Shown: positions 1 to 7,332 of the stretch, piece after piece
Numbering within the stretch: the stretch's first letter is position 1
How the letters are laid out: every line of letters begins with the position of its first letter
Assembly: GCA_050248375.1 (NCBI GenBank)
Contig: JBFWSL010000072.1
Span: 1 to 13,488 of the forward strand
From: JAYZVT01 sp050248375
GTDB taxonomy: Bacteria; Pseudomonadota; Alphaproteobacteria; Rhizobiales; Methyloligellaceae
Direction: 5' to 3'
DNA: 13,488 bases
Position numbers and translations under genes: made by a program
The notes under the pieces: generated by a model
What the model saw: the letters and a program-made list of their open reading frames with translations, nothing else
Database searches by the model: none
What the model was told of the DNA's origin: nothing

Positions 1-276
1 AAGCCCCTGAATTTCTATATCGCGCCCGGAGACCAGGATACCCACTCGCTGCGCTTCAGTCCGAACTCGCTGTCCAATCTCTTTCGGGCGTGCGGATTCG
101 AGCCGACTTACATCAACCGGTATATCGACAACGATATCCTGTGCATGATCGGACAGAAAAAGGACGCGCCGTTGCAGACGCCGCTGGCCAGGGACGACTG
201 GCGAGAGATCATTGCGTTCTTCGAGCGGTGGGACAAGGAAACCTCTGACCACTATTCCGCGTATCAGGATGTTTGA
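1..276 (+). CDS. SAM-dependent methyltransferase, C-terminal part (partial, 5' end outside window)
   Basis: The frame is open from base 1 and ends at TGA 274-276, giving 91 residues. The visible part contains HSLRFSPNSLSNLFRACGFE, followed by a short beta-strand-like stretch (YINRYIDNDILCMIGQKKD). This pattern, in which a helix ends in aCGFe and leads into a final strand and a lysine-rich turn, is typical of the C-terminal end of class I methyltransferases of the Methyltransf_23 kind, where the reaction product is reported or the nucleotide sugar is methylated. The SAM-binding motifs are outside the window, so the assignment rests on the tail alone. A 27-base gap separates it from the cytidylyltransferase gene, so the two are probably co-transcribed. 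It could be another Rossmann-fold enzyme. Confidence 0.6.
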   Translation, partial: KPLNFYIAPGDQDTHSLRFSPNSLSNLFRACGFEPTYINRYIDNDILCMIGQKKDAPLQTPLARDDWREIIAFFERWDKETSDHYSAYQDV

Positions 277-303
277 CCGGCTGGAGCGCGCCGGGTCCGC
301 CAC

Positions 304-1044
304 ATGAAAGCCGTAGCGAGCATCGAAGCCCGCATGGGATCGTCGCGGCTGCCCGGGAAGATGATGGTGGATATCGCCGGCAAGCCGGCCCTGGCGCGGG
401 TCGTCGAGCGCGCAAGAGCATGCCGGAATGTAGAGGCAATCGTTCTGGCGACAACGACGGCGCCGGAGGACGATGAGCTTGCCGCGCTGGCGCGCAAGAT
501 CGGCATCGCGGTGCACCGCGGCAGCGAGGAAGACGTGCTCAAGCGCGTTCTCGATGCCCAGGCGGCGCAGGAAAGCGATCTCGTAATACAGATTTGCGGG
601 GACTGTCCGCTGCTCGATCCGGATATCGTGGATCAGGCCGTTTCGATGTTTCTGGGCAACGACTGCGATGTGATCGCCATGGGCGTGCAGCCGTCATATC
701 CCCAGGGGACCGAGGTTCAGGTGTTTCGGCTCAGTGCCCTCAGATATATCGACGCGCATACGACGGATCCGGCTCACCGCGAACACGTATCGCTTTATTT
801 CCACGAGCATCCGGACCAGTTCCGGCCAATTCACCTGATGGCTCCGGCGGCTCTCGCGCGGCCGGAACAGCGGCTGCAACTGGATTACCCGGAGGATCTC
901 GAAGTCATTCGACGGATCTACGGGGCCCTGGAGCCCCAGCTTGGCGGGGCATTCCGTACAGCGGATATTCTCGCCTATCTCGACTCGCATCCCGATGTCG
1001 CAAGGCTGAACGCCCATTGCGAGGAGCGGCCCGCGCGCCCATGA
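304..1044 (+). CDS. SpsF-like cytidylyltransferase (CMP-sugar/CMP-acid synthetase family)
   Basis: This 246-residue protein belongs to the SpsF / CMP-KDO synthetase-like nucleotidyltransferases. Family members transfer CMP from CTP to a sugar or sugar acid, producing the activated donor for surface glycans. The N-terminal nucleotide-binding signature ARMGSSRLPGK is at residues 9-19. The acidic metal-binding region GDCPLLDPDIVD is at 99-110. The family pattern P-x-G-x-E-V continues at 133-141, REHVSLYF at 159-166 and LDYPEDLEVIRRIY at 193-206. The length is normal for the family, and the ATG directly precedes the first beta strand, which supports this start. The stop overlaps the ATG of the oxidoreductase gene (ATGA), so translation is probably coupled. 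The exact sugar cannot be read from the sequence: no NeuB/SpsE synthase is in the window, so a nonulosonic acid substrate is only one possibility. Confidence 0.85.
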   Translation: MKAVASIEARMGSSRLPGKMMVDIAGKPALARVVERARACRNVEAIVLATTTAPEDDELAALARKIGIAVHRGSEEDVLKRVLDAQAAQESDLVIQICGDCPLLDPDIVDQAVSMFLGNDCDVIAMGVQPSYPQGTEVQVFRLSALRYIDAHTTDPAHREHVSLYFHEHPDQFRPIHLMAPAALARPEQRLQLDYPEDLEVIRRIYGALEPQLGGAFRTADILAYLDSHPDVARLNAHCEERPARP

Positions 1045-2069
1045 GCCGGTTGAGGACAGTGCTGGTAGGTTTCGGAGCCGTAGCGTCCGGGACAGACGCC
1101 CGCATGGCGAAGTTCTACGAATATCCCAATCATGCCAGCGTGCTGGCGGCCCATCCCCAGTTCGACTGGATCGCCGTGGTCGATCCGGATGCCGAGGCGC
1201 GCGAGCGGGCCGGGCGGGACTGGAATGTGGGCGTTACGGTCCCTGCCGTGGAATCGTTGCCCGATCCGCAGAGCTACGACATCGCGGTCGTGGCCACGAA
1301 ACCGGATGTCCGGCTGGAGGCCCTGAAAGCGTTGCCGTCCCTGCGGGGCGCTCTCATTGAAAAGCCTGTCGGCGAGACCCTGGAACAGGCCAGGGCGATA
1401 ATCTCGCTGTGCCGCGAAAGGAACATCATCACGGCAGTGAACCTTTTCCGGCGGGCCGAAAAGACCTGCAGGCGGCTGGCGGCGTCCGGGTTCGCGGAAC
1501 TCGTCGGACGCGTACAGTTCGCGAGCGTCCTTTACGGGCGGGGCCTGCGCAACAACGCCGTCCACATGGTCGATCTCGTGCGAATGCTGGGTGAGGAGAT
1601 TGTGGCGGTCCGCGCGCTCGGGCCGGTCAGGCAGACATCGAGCCCGATCCCCGGCGACGGGGAGGTTTCCGCCGCTCTCGACCTGCGCGGCGGAGGGACC
1701 GCCTGTCTGCATCCGCTCGACTTCGGTTGTTACCGCGATGTCCTGGTCGACTTCTGGGGCACCCGCGGCCGCCTGGAGATATTCCAGGAGGGTCTGTATC
1801 TGCGCCACTCGCCATGCCGGCCCCATCGCGCGATGGAGGATATGAGCGAGGTCGCGCTGGACGAGGCGCGGGTCGAGGCTACCTCCTGCGGGCGGGCCTA
1901 TTTCGATATGTATACGAACCTTGCCGATGCCGTGAACGGCACGGGCCAGCTCCATTCGCCGCTGGACGAGGCGTTGCGCAGCGAAGCTGTCATAGAGGCG
2001 ATCCTGGATTCCGCAAGGAATGGCGGCAGCCGGATATCCCTGTCCGGACCGGGACCCTCAGCGCTTTGA
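1041..2069 (+). CDS. Gfo/Idh/MocA-family NAD(P)-dependent sugar oxidoreductase
   Basis: This 342-residue cytosolic enzyme has an N-terminal Rossmann domain, with the dinucleotide-binding loop VGFGAVASG at residues 9-17 and an acidic strand end (VVDPD) near 46-50. The EKP motif that positions the catalytic lysine is at 107-109 (EKPVGET). The C-terminal substrate domain carries the helix NNAVHMVDLV, with the family's H-x-x-D pair at H175 and D178. Members oxidise or reduce sugar hydroxyls, often on nucleotide sugars, so a role in making the precursor for the neighbouring cytidylyltransferase is a reasonable inference. The frame is open far upstream inside the previous gene, but homology begins only at the ATG at 1041, which overlaps the previous stop by four bases (ATGA). 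The stop overlaps the TTG start of the next gene in the same way. Confidence 0.88.
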   Translation: MSRLRTVLVGFGAVASGTDARMAKFYEYPNHASVLAAHPQFDWIAVVDPDAEARERAGRDWNVGVTVPAVESLPDPQSYDIAVVATKPDVRLEALKALPSLRGALIEKPVGETLEQARAIISLCRERNIITAVNLFRRAEKTCRRLAASGFAELVGRVQFASVLYGRGLRNNAVHMVDLVRMLGEEIVAVRALGPVRQTSSPIPGDGEVSAALDLRGGGTACLHPLDFGCYRDVLVDFWGTRGRLEIFQEGLYLRHSPCRPHRAMEDMSEVALDEARVEATSCGRAYFDMYTNLADAVNGTGQLHSPLDEALRSEAVIEAILDSARNGGSRISLSGPGPSAL

Positions 2070-3187
2070 CCAGAAAGGTTTTCGGCTTCGTGGAGGATCC
2101 CGGGTCGGCCAATTTCTTTGTCGGGCTCGGGACAGCGCTGGAGCGGCACGGAGTAGACCTCGACCTGAAGCTGGGCGGTGCGGCGGTTGAATACATGAGG
2201 CGACTGGACGGGCGAGGGGAAGACGCCGGCCGTCCGTTGACCGGAGCGGCCGTGCCGGGTGACGCAGACCTGCTGCTGGTCGGCACCAGCGAGAACCCGG
2301 AAAGTCCGGCGTTCGATTTGCTGCGGCAGGCGGCCCAGAAGAGCATCCCCTCTGCCGCGATCGTCGATTCGCCCGCGTCGGTAAGCGAAAGGTTCAACAG
2401 CCAGGGTGAATTTCTCAGACCGGACGAAATCATCACTGCCCAGGAGGAAGTTTCGCGAACCGTCCTGGCGTGCGGATTGAACAGCCACGGCGCGTGGCTT
2501 GTCCGGCACCCCTATCTGGACAGGCTGGAGGACGCGCGGCAGCGAATGCTCGCGAGCGACAGGGACGCCATGCGGCGGGCCCTGTTCGGAGCCGCCGCCG
2601 CCGGCAAGCGCGTTGTGGTGTTTCTATCCGAAATCTCCGACGGGCTCGACGCGGGCGCCTTCCGGAGATCGCGGTCCTATACCCTCGCCGGGAGAGGCGC
2701 ATCCGATCTGAGAACGCATATCGTTCTCGAGGAGGTGCTGGATGCGCTCGGCGCCAGGCGGGAAGGTCTGCATGTGGTGCTCAGGCTGCATCCCAAGGAC
2801 TCTCTTTCCGACTACAGGCACTATGCCGAGGAAGTCGACCAGATCTCCAGGGAAGAGCCGGCGGCACAGATCGTGTGTTGCGCCGATGCCGTAATCGGAA
2901 TGACGACCAACATGATCGCGGAGGCCGCAATTCTCGGCGCCAGGGTTCTTTCGGTGGTGCCACGTATCGAGGAGGCCGGCTGGCTGACCCAGCTCACGCG
3001 GCCTCCGGTAGAGGTTGTCGCGACACGGAACGCGCTCCGGCACGCGATCGATCACCTGCTGAGCGGCGATCCGGTTGTGCGACAACGTGTCGATTTGGAT
3101 CGTCCGGGCATCGCGGACACCATTGTCGCAATCATGGACAAACGCGGCAGCGCGGACGGCAGAGGGAAGAGGCGGGCAAGGCGATGA
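2066..3187 (+). CDS. GT-B-like surface polysaccharide transferase (HP-motif type), TTG start
   Basis: The protein has 373 residues when read from TTG 2066, which overlaps the preceding TGA (TTGA). No ATG lies upstream of the conserved N-terminus, and the next Met (residue 44) would delete it, so TTG is the best start. Residues 4-20 (VFGFVEDPGSANFFVG) resemble the first strand and loop of GT-B proteins of the epimerase / lipid-A-disaccharide synthase type. VDSPASVSERF is at 100-110. RLHPKD, with the H-P pair at 242-243, and GMTTNMIAEAAILG at 278-291 match donor-binding elements of CDP-glycerol phosphotransferase-like and CMP-sugar transferase-like GT-B enzymes. The tail after 355 is basic. It probably transfers a sugar or polyol unit on the cytoplasmic membrane face. 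Donor and acceptor are unknown, and a function as a 2-epimerase-like protein cannot be excluded. Confidence 0.6.
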   Translation: MTRKVFGFVEDPGSANFFVGLGTALERHGVDLDLKLGGAAVEYMRRLDGRGEDAGRPLTGAAVPGDADLLLVGTSENPESPAFDLLRQAAQKSIPSAAIVDSPASVSERFNSQGEFLRPDEIITAQEEVSRTVLACGLNSHGAWLVRHPYLDRLEDARQRMLASDRDAMRRALFGAAAAGKRVVVFLSEISDGLDAGAFRRSRSYTLAGRGASDLRTHIVLEEVLDALGARREGLHVVLRLHPKDSLSDYRHYAEEVDQISREEPAAQIVCCADAVIGMTTNMIAEAAILGARVLSVVPRIEEAGWLTQLTRPPVEVVATRNALRHAIDHLLSGDPVVRQRVDLDRPGIADTIVAIMDKRGSADGRGKRRARR

Positions 3188-3987
3188 CAATTCCGGCAAA
3201 CGAGAAGATGCAACTCATCGACCTTGACGGAAGACCCCTGCGGGAAGTCGATCCCGCTGAAGTCACCTCGAAATACGCGACGCTTTTCCGCAACGCCTCG
3301 CTGGATCTGGATGACTTCAGGGATTTCGCGAAGGCATTCGGTTATCCGCTGATGTATGGCGACGACATGCTGATGACCTTCGACAAGGTGCATCAGGAGA
3401 ATGAACTTCACTATGACGGCATATCGAGCCGCGAGGCGCGGAAGATTCCAGGCTGGCTGCTGTTCTATGTCGAGGAGTGCCCTGATCCCCGATCCTTTGG
3501 CGGCGAATTTCTGCTGATGGATTGCGTCGGCGCGATGGAGGCGTTGCCGGCGGAACTCGTGGATTTTCTGCGGGGGCACAAGGAGGAATTCTACGGATAT
3601 CCGATGTATGACCGCAGGGATATCGGCCCGAGGGAGTTCGCCTTCGCAATCGATCCGATTACCTCGCATGCGGGCAAGGACAGGCTGCGCGTCCATCTGC
3701 CGACGGAACAGTCGGCCACGCTGACGGAGGATGGCGAGCTGGTCTACAGCAAGGCCCACAATTTCTCGCTCAAGTTCAACGGCGCCAGCGCGGCAGAGAC
3801 CTTGCGGGTGTTTGACGAATTGCGGACTCACCTGATGAAGCCGGAGCTGGTCTGGGAAATACCGCTCCAGGCAAGGGATGTTCTGGTGGTCAACAACGAG
3901 TATGTCTTTCACGGCCGCAACCCTGTCACCCGTCCGATGTCCAGGTTGATGCACCGGGCGCAGATGCTGCCACGGCCGCTGGACTGA
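3184..3987 (+). CDS. TauD/TfdA-family Fe(II)/2-oxoglutarate-dependent dioxygenase
   Basis: This 267-residue protein carries the iron-binding facial triad of the family. HYD (H76, D78, in NELHYDGIS) supplies the H-x-D pair and EYVFHGRNPV supplies the distal H243. A basic residue that would bind the 2-oxoglutarate carboxylate follows (R254 or R258 in the C-terminal strand). FGGEFLLMD at 105-113 is the usual strand before the core domain. Such enzymes couple decarboxylation of 2-oxoglutarate to hydroxylation, desaturation or cleavage of a small substrate. Nothing nearby suggests taurine or sulfur use: both flanking genes are glycan transferases. I infer that it modifies a sugar, an acyl or amino-acid substituent, or a lipid carrier component. 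The ATG overlaps the preceding stop (ATGA). The substrate is unknown. Confidence 0.85.
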   Translation: MTIPANEKMQLIDLDGRPLREVDPAEVTSKYATLFRNASLDLDDFRDFAKAFGYPLMYGDDMLMTFDKVHQENELHYDGISSREARKIPGWLLFYVEECPDPRSFGGEFLLMDCVGAMEALPAELVDFLRGHKEEFYGYPMYDRRDIGPREFAFAIDPITSHAGKDRLRVHLPTEQSATLTEDGELVYSKAHNFSLKFNGASAAETLRVFDELRTHLMKPELVWEIPLQARDVLVVNNEYVFHGRNPVTRPMSRLMHRAQMLPRPLD

Positions 3988-4011
3988 CCCGGGAAGCCAT
4001 CCATCAGCGTC

Positions 4012-5475
4012 ATGAGGCAAGACCACCTCGCGCGGTTCCGCGACCGCCTGAAGCTGCTCCTGTTCGGGTGGATCGTCCGGATTTGCGACGCGGCCGGGGC
4101 CTATGGGCCGCTCTCGCGCATATGCGCCCGGTATGTGTGCCGGATCGCCGATGGCCGCCGCGCCGCGCTGGACGATCTGGCGGCGGGCGATGCTCGGGTG
4201 ACCGTGCTGGTGCTGGACTACGACCGCTTCCGTGGGGACATCGACATCCTTTCGCGGAGTCCCGAATTGAGGTTCCTCGTAGTCTCCTGGAACCTGCCGC
4301 GCATGCTCCTGCGTGCGTTCGTGGACTTGCCGACCGCGCGGGAGGAAGCGCAACTGCCGCCGGGCCGCATAGCGCGGATCGTGTTCAGCCAGGCGGAACC
4401 GGAGTCGCGGACCGGGCGGCAGCGCGAGCGGTATCGCGCCTTCCTGCGAAAGTTCCTGCCGGTCTTTCTCGGTGGACTGAACGTGGATGTGGTCATGAAC
4501 AGCGACTTCCGCTACCGGCGCGAAATGGACCTTGTCCGTGTGGCGTCCGAATGCGGGTTCGCCCATATCTGCTATTACCGGGAAGCGATGTATATCGTGT
4601 CGGCCAACTACAAGCTGGCCGTCGAGCGGCACCATGCGTTGCGTCCCTTCCATGGGGACATCATTGCCGTCCAGAACGAGATCACGCGCAAGATGTTCAT
4701 CGAGTCCGGGATCGCGCCAGCGGACAGGATCGTCATACGCGGCTGTCCGCGCATGGACGGCCTGGTGGAAAAGCTTCGGAGCCGCCAGGCGAAGGCGTCC
4801 GGAATGCGCCAGATCGCCTATTTCTCGTGCCCCGGCGGGGCGCAATTGGAGGACCTGCGCTATTTCGATTTCTTCTCGACCACGCGGCAAGTGATCAGGG
4901 TGCTCGCCGAACTGGCAATCGAAGACCCAGAGCTTCGTGTCGTTATCAAGATGAAGGACATGCACATTGCCGCGCAGCTCGACGCCATCCGTCAGGAGCT
5001 GAACGTCGCGAATGGCGGCAATGGCGTGCCCGCGAATGTCGAGGTCGAGCTTGGCCGGATGGCTGCCCAGAACGTCATCCGGGATTCCGATGTTGTCTGC
5101 GGTATGCAATCGACGGTGGTTCTCGAGGCGGGAGTGACGGGGAAGCCGGTTATCCTTCCGCATTTCAAGACGATGCGTGAGGCCGAGGGGGCGGATCAGG
5201 TCCTGATGTACAAGGAGTACGGGTATCTGTTCGACGTCGCCGACGATGCGGAGGCCCTGAAGGCTCTGTTTCTTGCCCGGCTGGACAATCCGGTTGTTCC
5301 CGACGATGTGGTGTCGCAGCGCCGGCAACTGTTCGAGGAGCATGTGTCGTCCCTGGAAGGCGGCGCCGTGCGCCGCTCCGTCCAGTTGATCAAGGAGACG
5401 GCGAAGCGAAGGCGCATGCGCAGCGTGGAAAGACAACAGGCGCACGCGGCGGTCGGAGATGCCGCGCAAGTTTGA
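4012..5475 (+). CDS. Probable GT-B-like surface carbohydrate biosynthesis protein
   Basis: This 487-residue protein resembles, in its second half, the CDP-glycerophosphotransferase-like / surface carbohydrate biosynthesis GT-B families. QNEITRKMFIESGI at 221-234 leads into GCPRMDGL at 244-251, the junction between the two Rossmann-like halves. VIKMKDMH at 311-318 stands where relatives carry K-x-HP, so the H-P pair is not conserved. VVCGMQSTVVLEAGVTGKPV at 361-380 matches the donor-site loop and helix. The first 60 residues are basic and moderately hydrophobic (LKLLLFGWIVRI) and could touch the membrane, but I see no clear transmembrane span. There is a 24-base gap after the dioxygenase gene, with a GGGAAG 15 bases before the ATG. 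The 3' end overlaps the next gene by 17 bases. Function is inferred from fold motifs and context only. Confidence 0.55.
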   Translation: MRQDHLARFRDRLKLLLFGWIVRICDAAGAYGPLSRICARYVCRIADGRRAALDDLAAGDARVTVLVLDYDRFRGDIDILSRSPELRFLVVSWNLPRMLLRAFVDLPTAREEAQLPPGRIARIVFSQAEPESRTGRQRERYRAFLRKFLPVFLGGLNVDVVMNSDFRYRREMDLVRVASECGFAHICYYREAMYIVSANYKLAVERHHALRPFHGDIIAVQNEITRKMFIESGIAPADRIVIRGCPRMDGLVEKLRSRQAKASGMRQIAYFSCPGGAQLEDLRYFDFFSTTRQVIRVLAELAIEDPELRVVIKMKDMHIAAQLDAIRQELNVANGGNGVPANVEVELGRMAAQNVIRDSDVVCGMQSTVVLEAGVTGKPVILPHFKTMREAEGADQVLMYKEYGYLFDVADDAEALKALFLARLDNPVVPDDVVSQRRQLFEEHVSSLEGGAVRRSVQLIKETAKRRRMRSVERQQAHAAVGDAAQV

Positions 5476-5992
5476 TCCCATGCATACCCGCAGGCTTCTG
5501 CTCGCACCGTTCAGCCGGGACGATTTGACGGAGCGGTACGTCTCCTGGCTCAACGACCCGGAAACGGTCAGATACAGCGAACTGAGGCACACGAGGCATT
5601 CATTCGAGTCTTGCCGCGCCTATATGGACGCAATAGAGAGTTCGGGCGGCTGGTTCATCGCCATGAAGCGGCGTGAGGAAAATCCAGATCATATCGGCAA
5701 TCTGAGCGTTGTTTTCGACCGCTCCAACAAGGTGGCCGACATGGCGGTCCTGATTGGCGAGAAGACGGTCCGTGGCCGGGGCTTCGCGCGCGAAGCGTGG
5801 TGCGCGGTGATGGAGCTCATATTGTCCGATCGCGTGGCGGACAAGGTGAAGGCAGGGACGATGTCGGTGAACGAGCCAATGATCGAACTGGCGAAAGCGT
5901 CCGGGATGACGCTGGAGGCGGTGATACCCGGCGAATTTCTTTTCGAAGGGCGCCGGGTGGACCGGCTTCAATTCGCCCGCTTCGCGGAATAG
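5459..5992 (+). CDS. GNAT-family N-acetyltransferase (RimJ/PseH-like)
   Basis: This 177-residue protein follows the GNAT layout. RRLLLAPFSRDDLTERYVSW at 11-30 is followed by LNDPETVRYS, the W-L-N-D-P element common in RimJ/RimL-type enzymes and in sugar N-acetyltransferases such as PseH. The acetyl-CoA pyrophosphate loop is VRGRGFA (104-110, R-G-x-G-x-A) after the strand ADMAVLIGEK. A second conserved block, VNEPMIELAKASGM, is at 137-150. In a glycan operon the likely job is acetylation of an amino group on a (nucleotide-)sugar, though protein acetylation is possible. The ATG at 5459 overlaps the preceding gene by 17 bases. A second ATG at 5480 (residue 8) would also keep the whole domain, and neither has an ideally spaced ribosome binding site. 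Confidence 0.85.
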   Translation: MPRKFDPMHTRRLLLAPFSRDDLTERYVSWLNDPETVRYSELRHTRHSFESCRAYMDAIESSGGWFIAMKRREENPDHIGNLSVVFDRSNKVADMAVLIGEKTVRGRGFAREAWCAVMELILSDRVADKVKAGTMSVNEPMIELAKASGMTLEAVIPGEFLFEGRRVDRLQFARFAE

Positions 5993-6009
5993 GGGCAAAG
6001 CTTCTGCAC

Positions 6010-7332
6010 ATGTCCAGACCACGAATTGCGATACGTGCATTTACCTGCCGGCGCGACGCCGCGCCTGCGGAACTGCTGGCGCAGGTGCTGCGGAAGCTGG
6101 GCTGCGATGTCCTCGTATGCAGCATGCGGGACTTCAACCGGACACTGAAGTTGTGGCGGCCGCATGTCGCCGTTGTCAATACGCCGGGCCAGGCGGGCAA
6201 GGTCCGCAAGGTCGATCCGGACGTTGCCATCGCCTGGCTTGACGGGGAAGGATTCCTTCCGCCGGAATTCGCGCATGCGGTGACCTTCTCCAAGGACTCG
6301 GAAATGTTCCGGGCGAGCGATCTGGCGCTCGTGTGGGGAAGAAAAGTCAGGGACGAACTTTGCGAAGCCTTCCCCGAGGAGGCCGCCAAGGTGCATGTGG
6401 TCGGCAATCCGGCCTATGACCTGATCCGCTATCGCGACCGCGGGGGACATGGCGCAAGCCGGCGATCGGTCGGGATCGTCATGCGGTTCGGGACCATCAA
6501 CAATCACTCCGGCATCCCGCCCACGCGGACGCTGCCCAATCCGGGTAATCTGGATCGCGTGCTGGTCGAATGCCGCTCCTTCGTGGGCGCGGTCGAATGC
6601 GTGCGGCATATTCTGCGCAACACCGACTTCAATGTGAGTCTCCGGCCTCATCCGCTGGAGCAGATCGAGAGTTACGAGCTTTACCGTCACATGTGGTTCG
6701 AGCCGGAGCATCGCGCGCGGGTGAGCGTGGACAAAAGCCTGTCGTTTTCGCATTGGGCGTCGGAACAGCTCGCCATACTGTCACCGACATCGGCGACCTT
6801 GCTGGAGGCCTATCTGCTCGGGGTTCCGGTGATCAATGTGGATTCGGTCAGCGGGACGGACGAATTCATGCGCGACTATGCGGAGATCACGAAGACCTGG
6901 CAGGAGGGCGGGCTGAACCTGCGCAGTTACGATGAACTGGTCGAGGCCCTGAACTCCTTCCGAAAGGGGTGGAAGTGCGAGCCCGTGGCGGCTCTCGACA
7001 GGCAGTTGGAGGAGTTCTGCAGCTACCATGAACAGAGCGGATCGGCTTGCCTGGCGGCTGCCCGGCATATCGAGCAGCTTGCGCGGAGCCGGAAACGGGC
7101 GCCGCTGCTGCCGATGTTCATGGTGGACCGAATCGACGCCATGAGCTTCAGGCGGATCCGCCGCAAGGAGCCCCTGCACCCCAACATGAACTATCGCCGG
7201 GGCTACCATGCGCTTCCGGCCGACCTCGATCACATCGCGGACAACATACTGCGTTCAGGGGAGGGCCGCTCCGCGGCAGGCGGTCCGGACCCGGAGACGT
7301 TCATGGAGAAGAAGGCACCGGTCGATGCGTAA
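6010..7332 (+). CDS. Surface carbohydrate biosynthesis protein, GT-B-like with HP motif
   Basis: This 440-residue protein shows the pattern of GT-B-like proteins annotated as surface carbohydrate biosynthesis protein. A central acidic motif, WLDGEGFLP, is at 76-84. VVGNPAYDLIRY at 130-141 is where relatives read GNPRfDLL. RPHPLEQIESY at 212-222 contains the H-P pair. SPTSATLLEAYLLGVPVI at 258-275 is the donor-site loop. The D/E-x-G, HP and S/T elements together recall CMP-sugar transferases and CDP-glycerol-type phosphotransferases, so a cytidine nucleotide donor made with help of the upstream cytidylyltransferase is plausible but inferred. The last 75 residues are rich in Arg and Lys and have no counterpart I recognise. 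The frame is open 200 bases upstream, but the ATG at 6010, 17 bases after the previous stop and preceded by AGGGG, begins the first beta strand. Confidence 0.65.
   Translation: MSRPRIAIRAFTCRRDAAPAELLAQVLRKLGCDVLVCSMRDFNRTLKLWRPHVAVVNTPGQAGKVRKVDPDVAIAWLDGEGFLPPEFAHAVTFSKDSEMFRASDLALVWGRKVRDELCEAFPEEAAKVHVVGNPAYDLIRYRDRGGHGASRRSVGIVMRFGTINNHSGIPPTRTLPNPGNLDRVLVECRSFVGAVECVRHILRNTDFNVSLRPHPLEQIESYELYRHMWFEPEHRARVSVDKSLSFSHWASEQLAILSPTSATLLEAYLLGVPVINVDSVSGTDEFMRDYAEITKTWQEGGLNLRSYDELVEALNSFRKGWKCEPVAALDRQLEEFCSYHEQSGSACLAAARHIEQLARSRKRAPLLPMFMVDRIDAMSFRRIRRKEPLHPNMNYRRGYHALPADLDHIADNILRSGEGRSAAGGPDPETFMEKKAPVDA

Noticed and set aside
594..1040. In-frame upstream extension of the oxidoreductase gene.
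   Set aside because: It lies inside the cytidylyltransferase gene, lacks family similarity, and the ATG at 1041 sits exactly before the Rossmann fold strand in an ATGA overlap.
3184..3987. Reading the dioxygenase as taurine dioxygenase (tauD).
   Set aside because: Only family-level motifs are visible and the neighbours are glycan genes. No sulfonate transporter or regulator is nearby.
3052..5592. An 846-codon open frame on the minus strand across three plus-strand genes.
   Set aside because: Its product is compositionally odd (rich in His, Arg, Pro and Gln) and shows no motif. The plus-strand frames carry clear dioxygenase, transferase and GNAT signatures. Long antisense frames arise readily opposite GC-rich codons.
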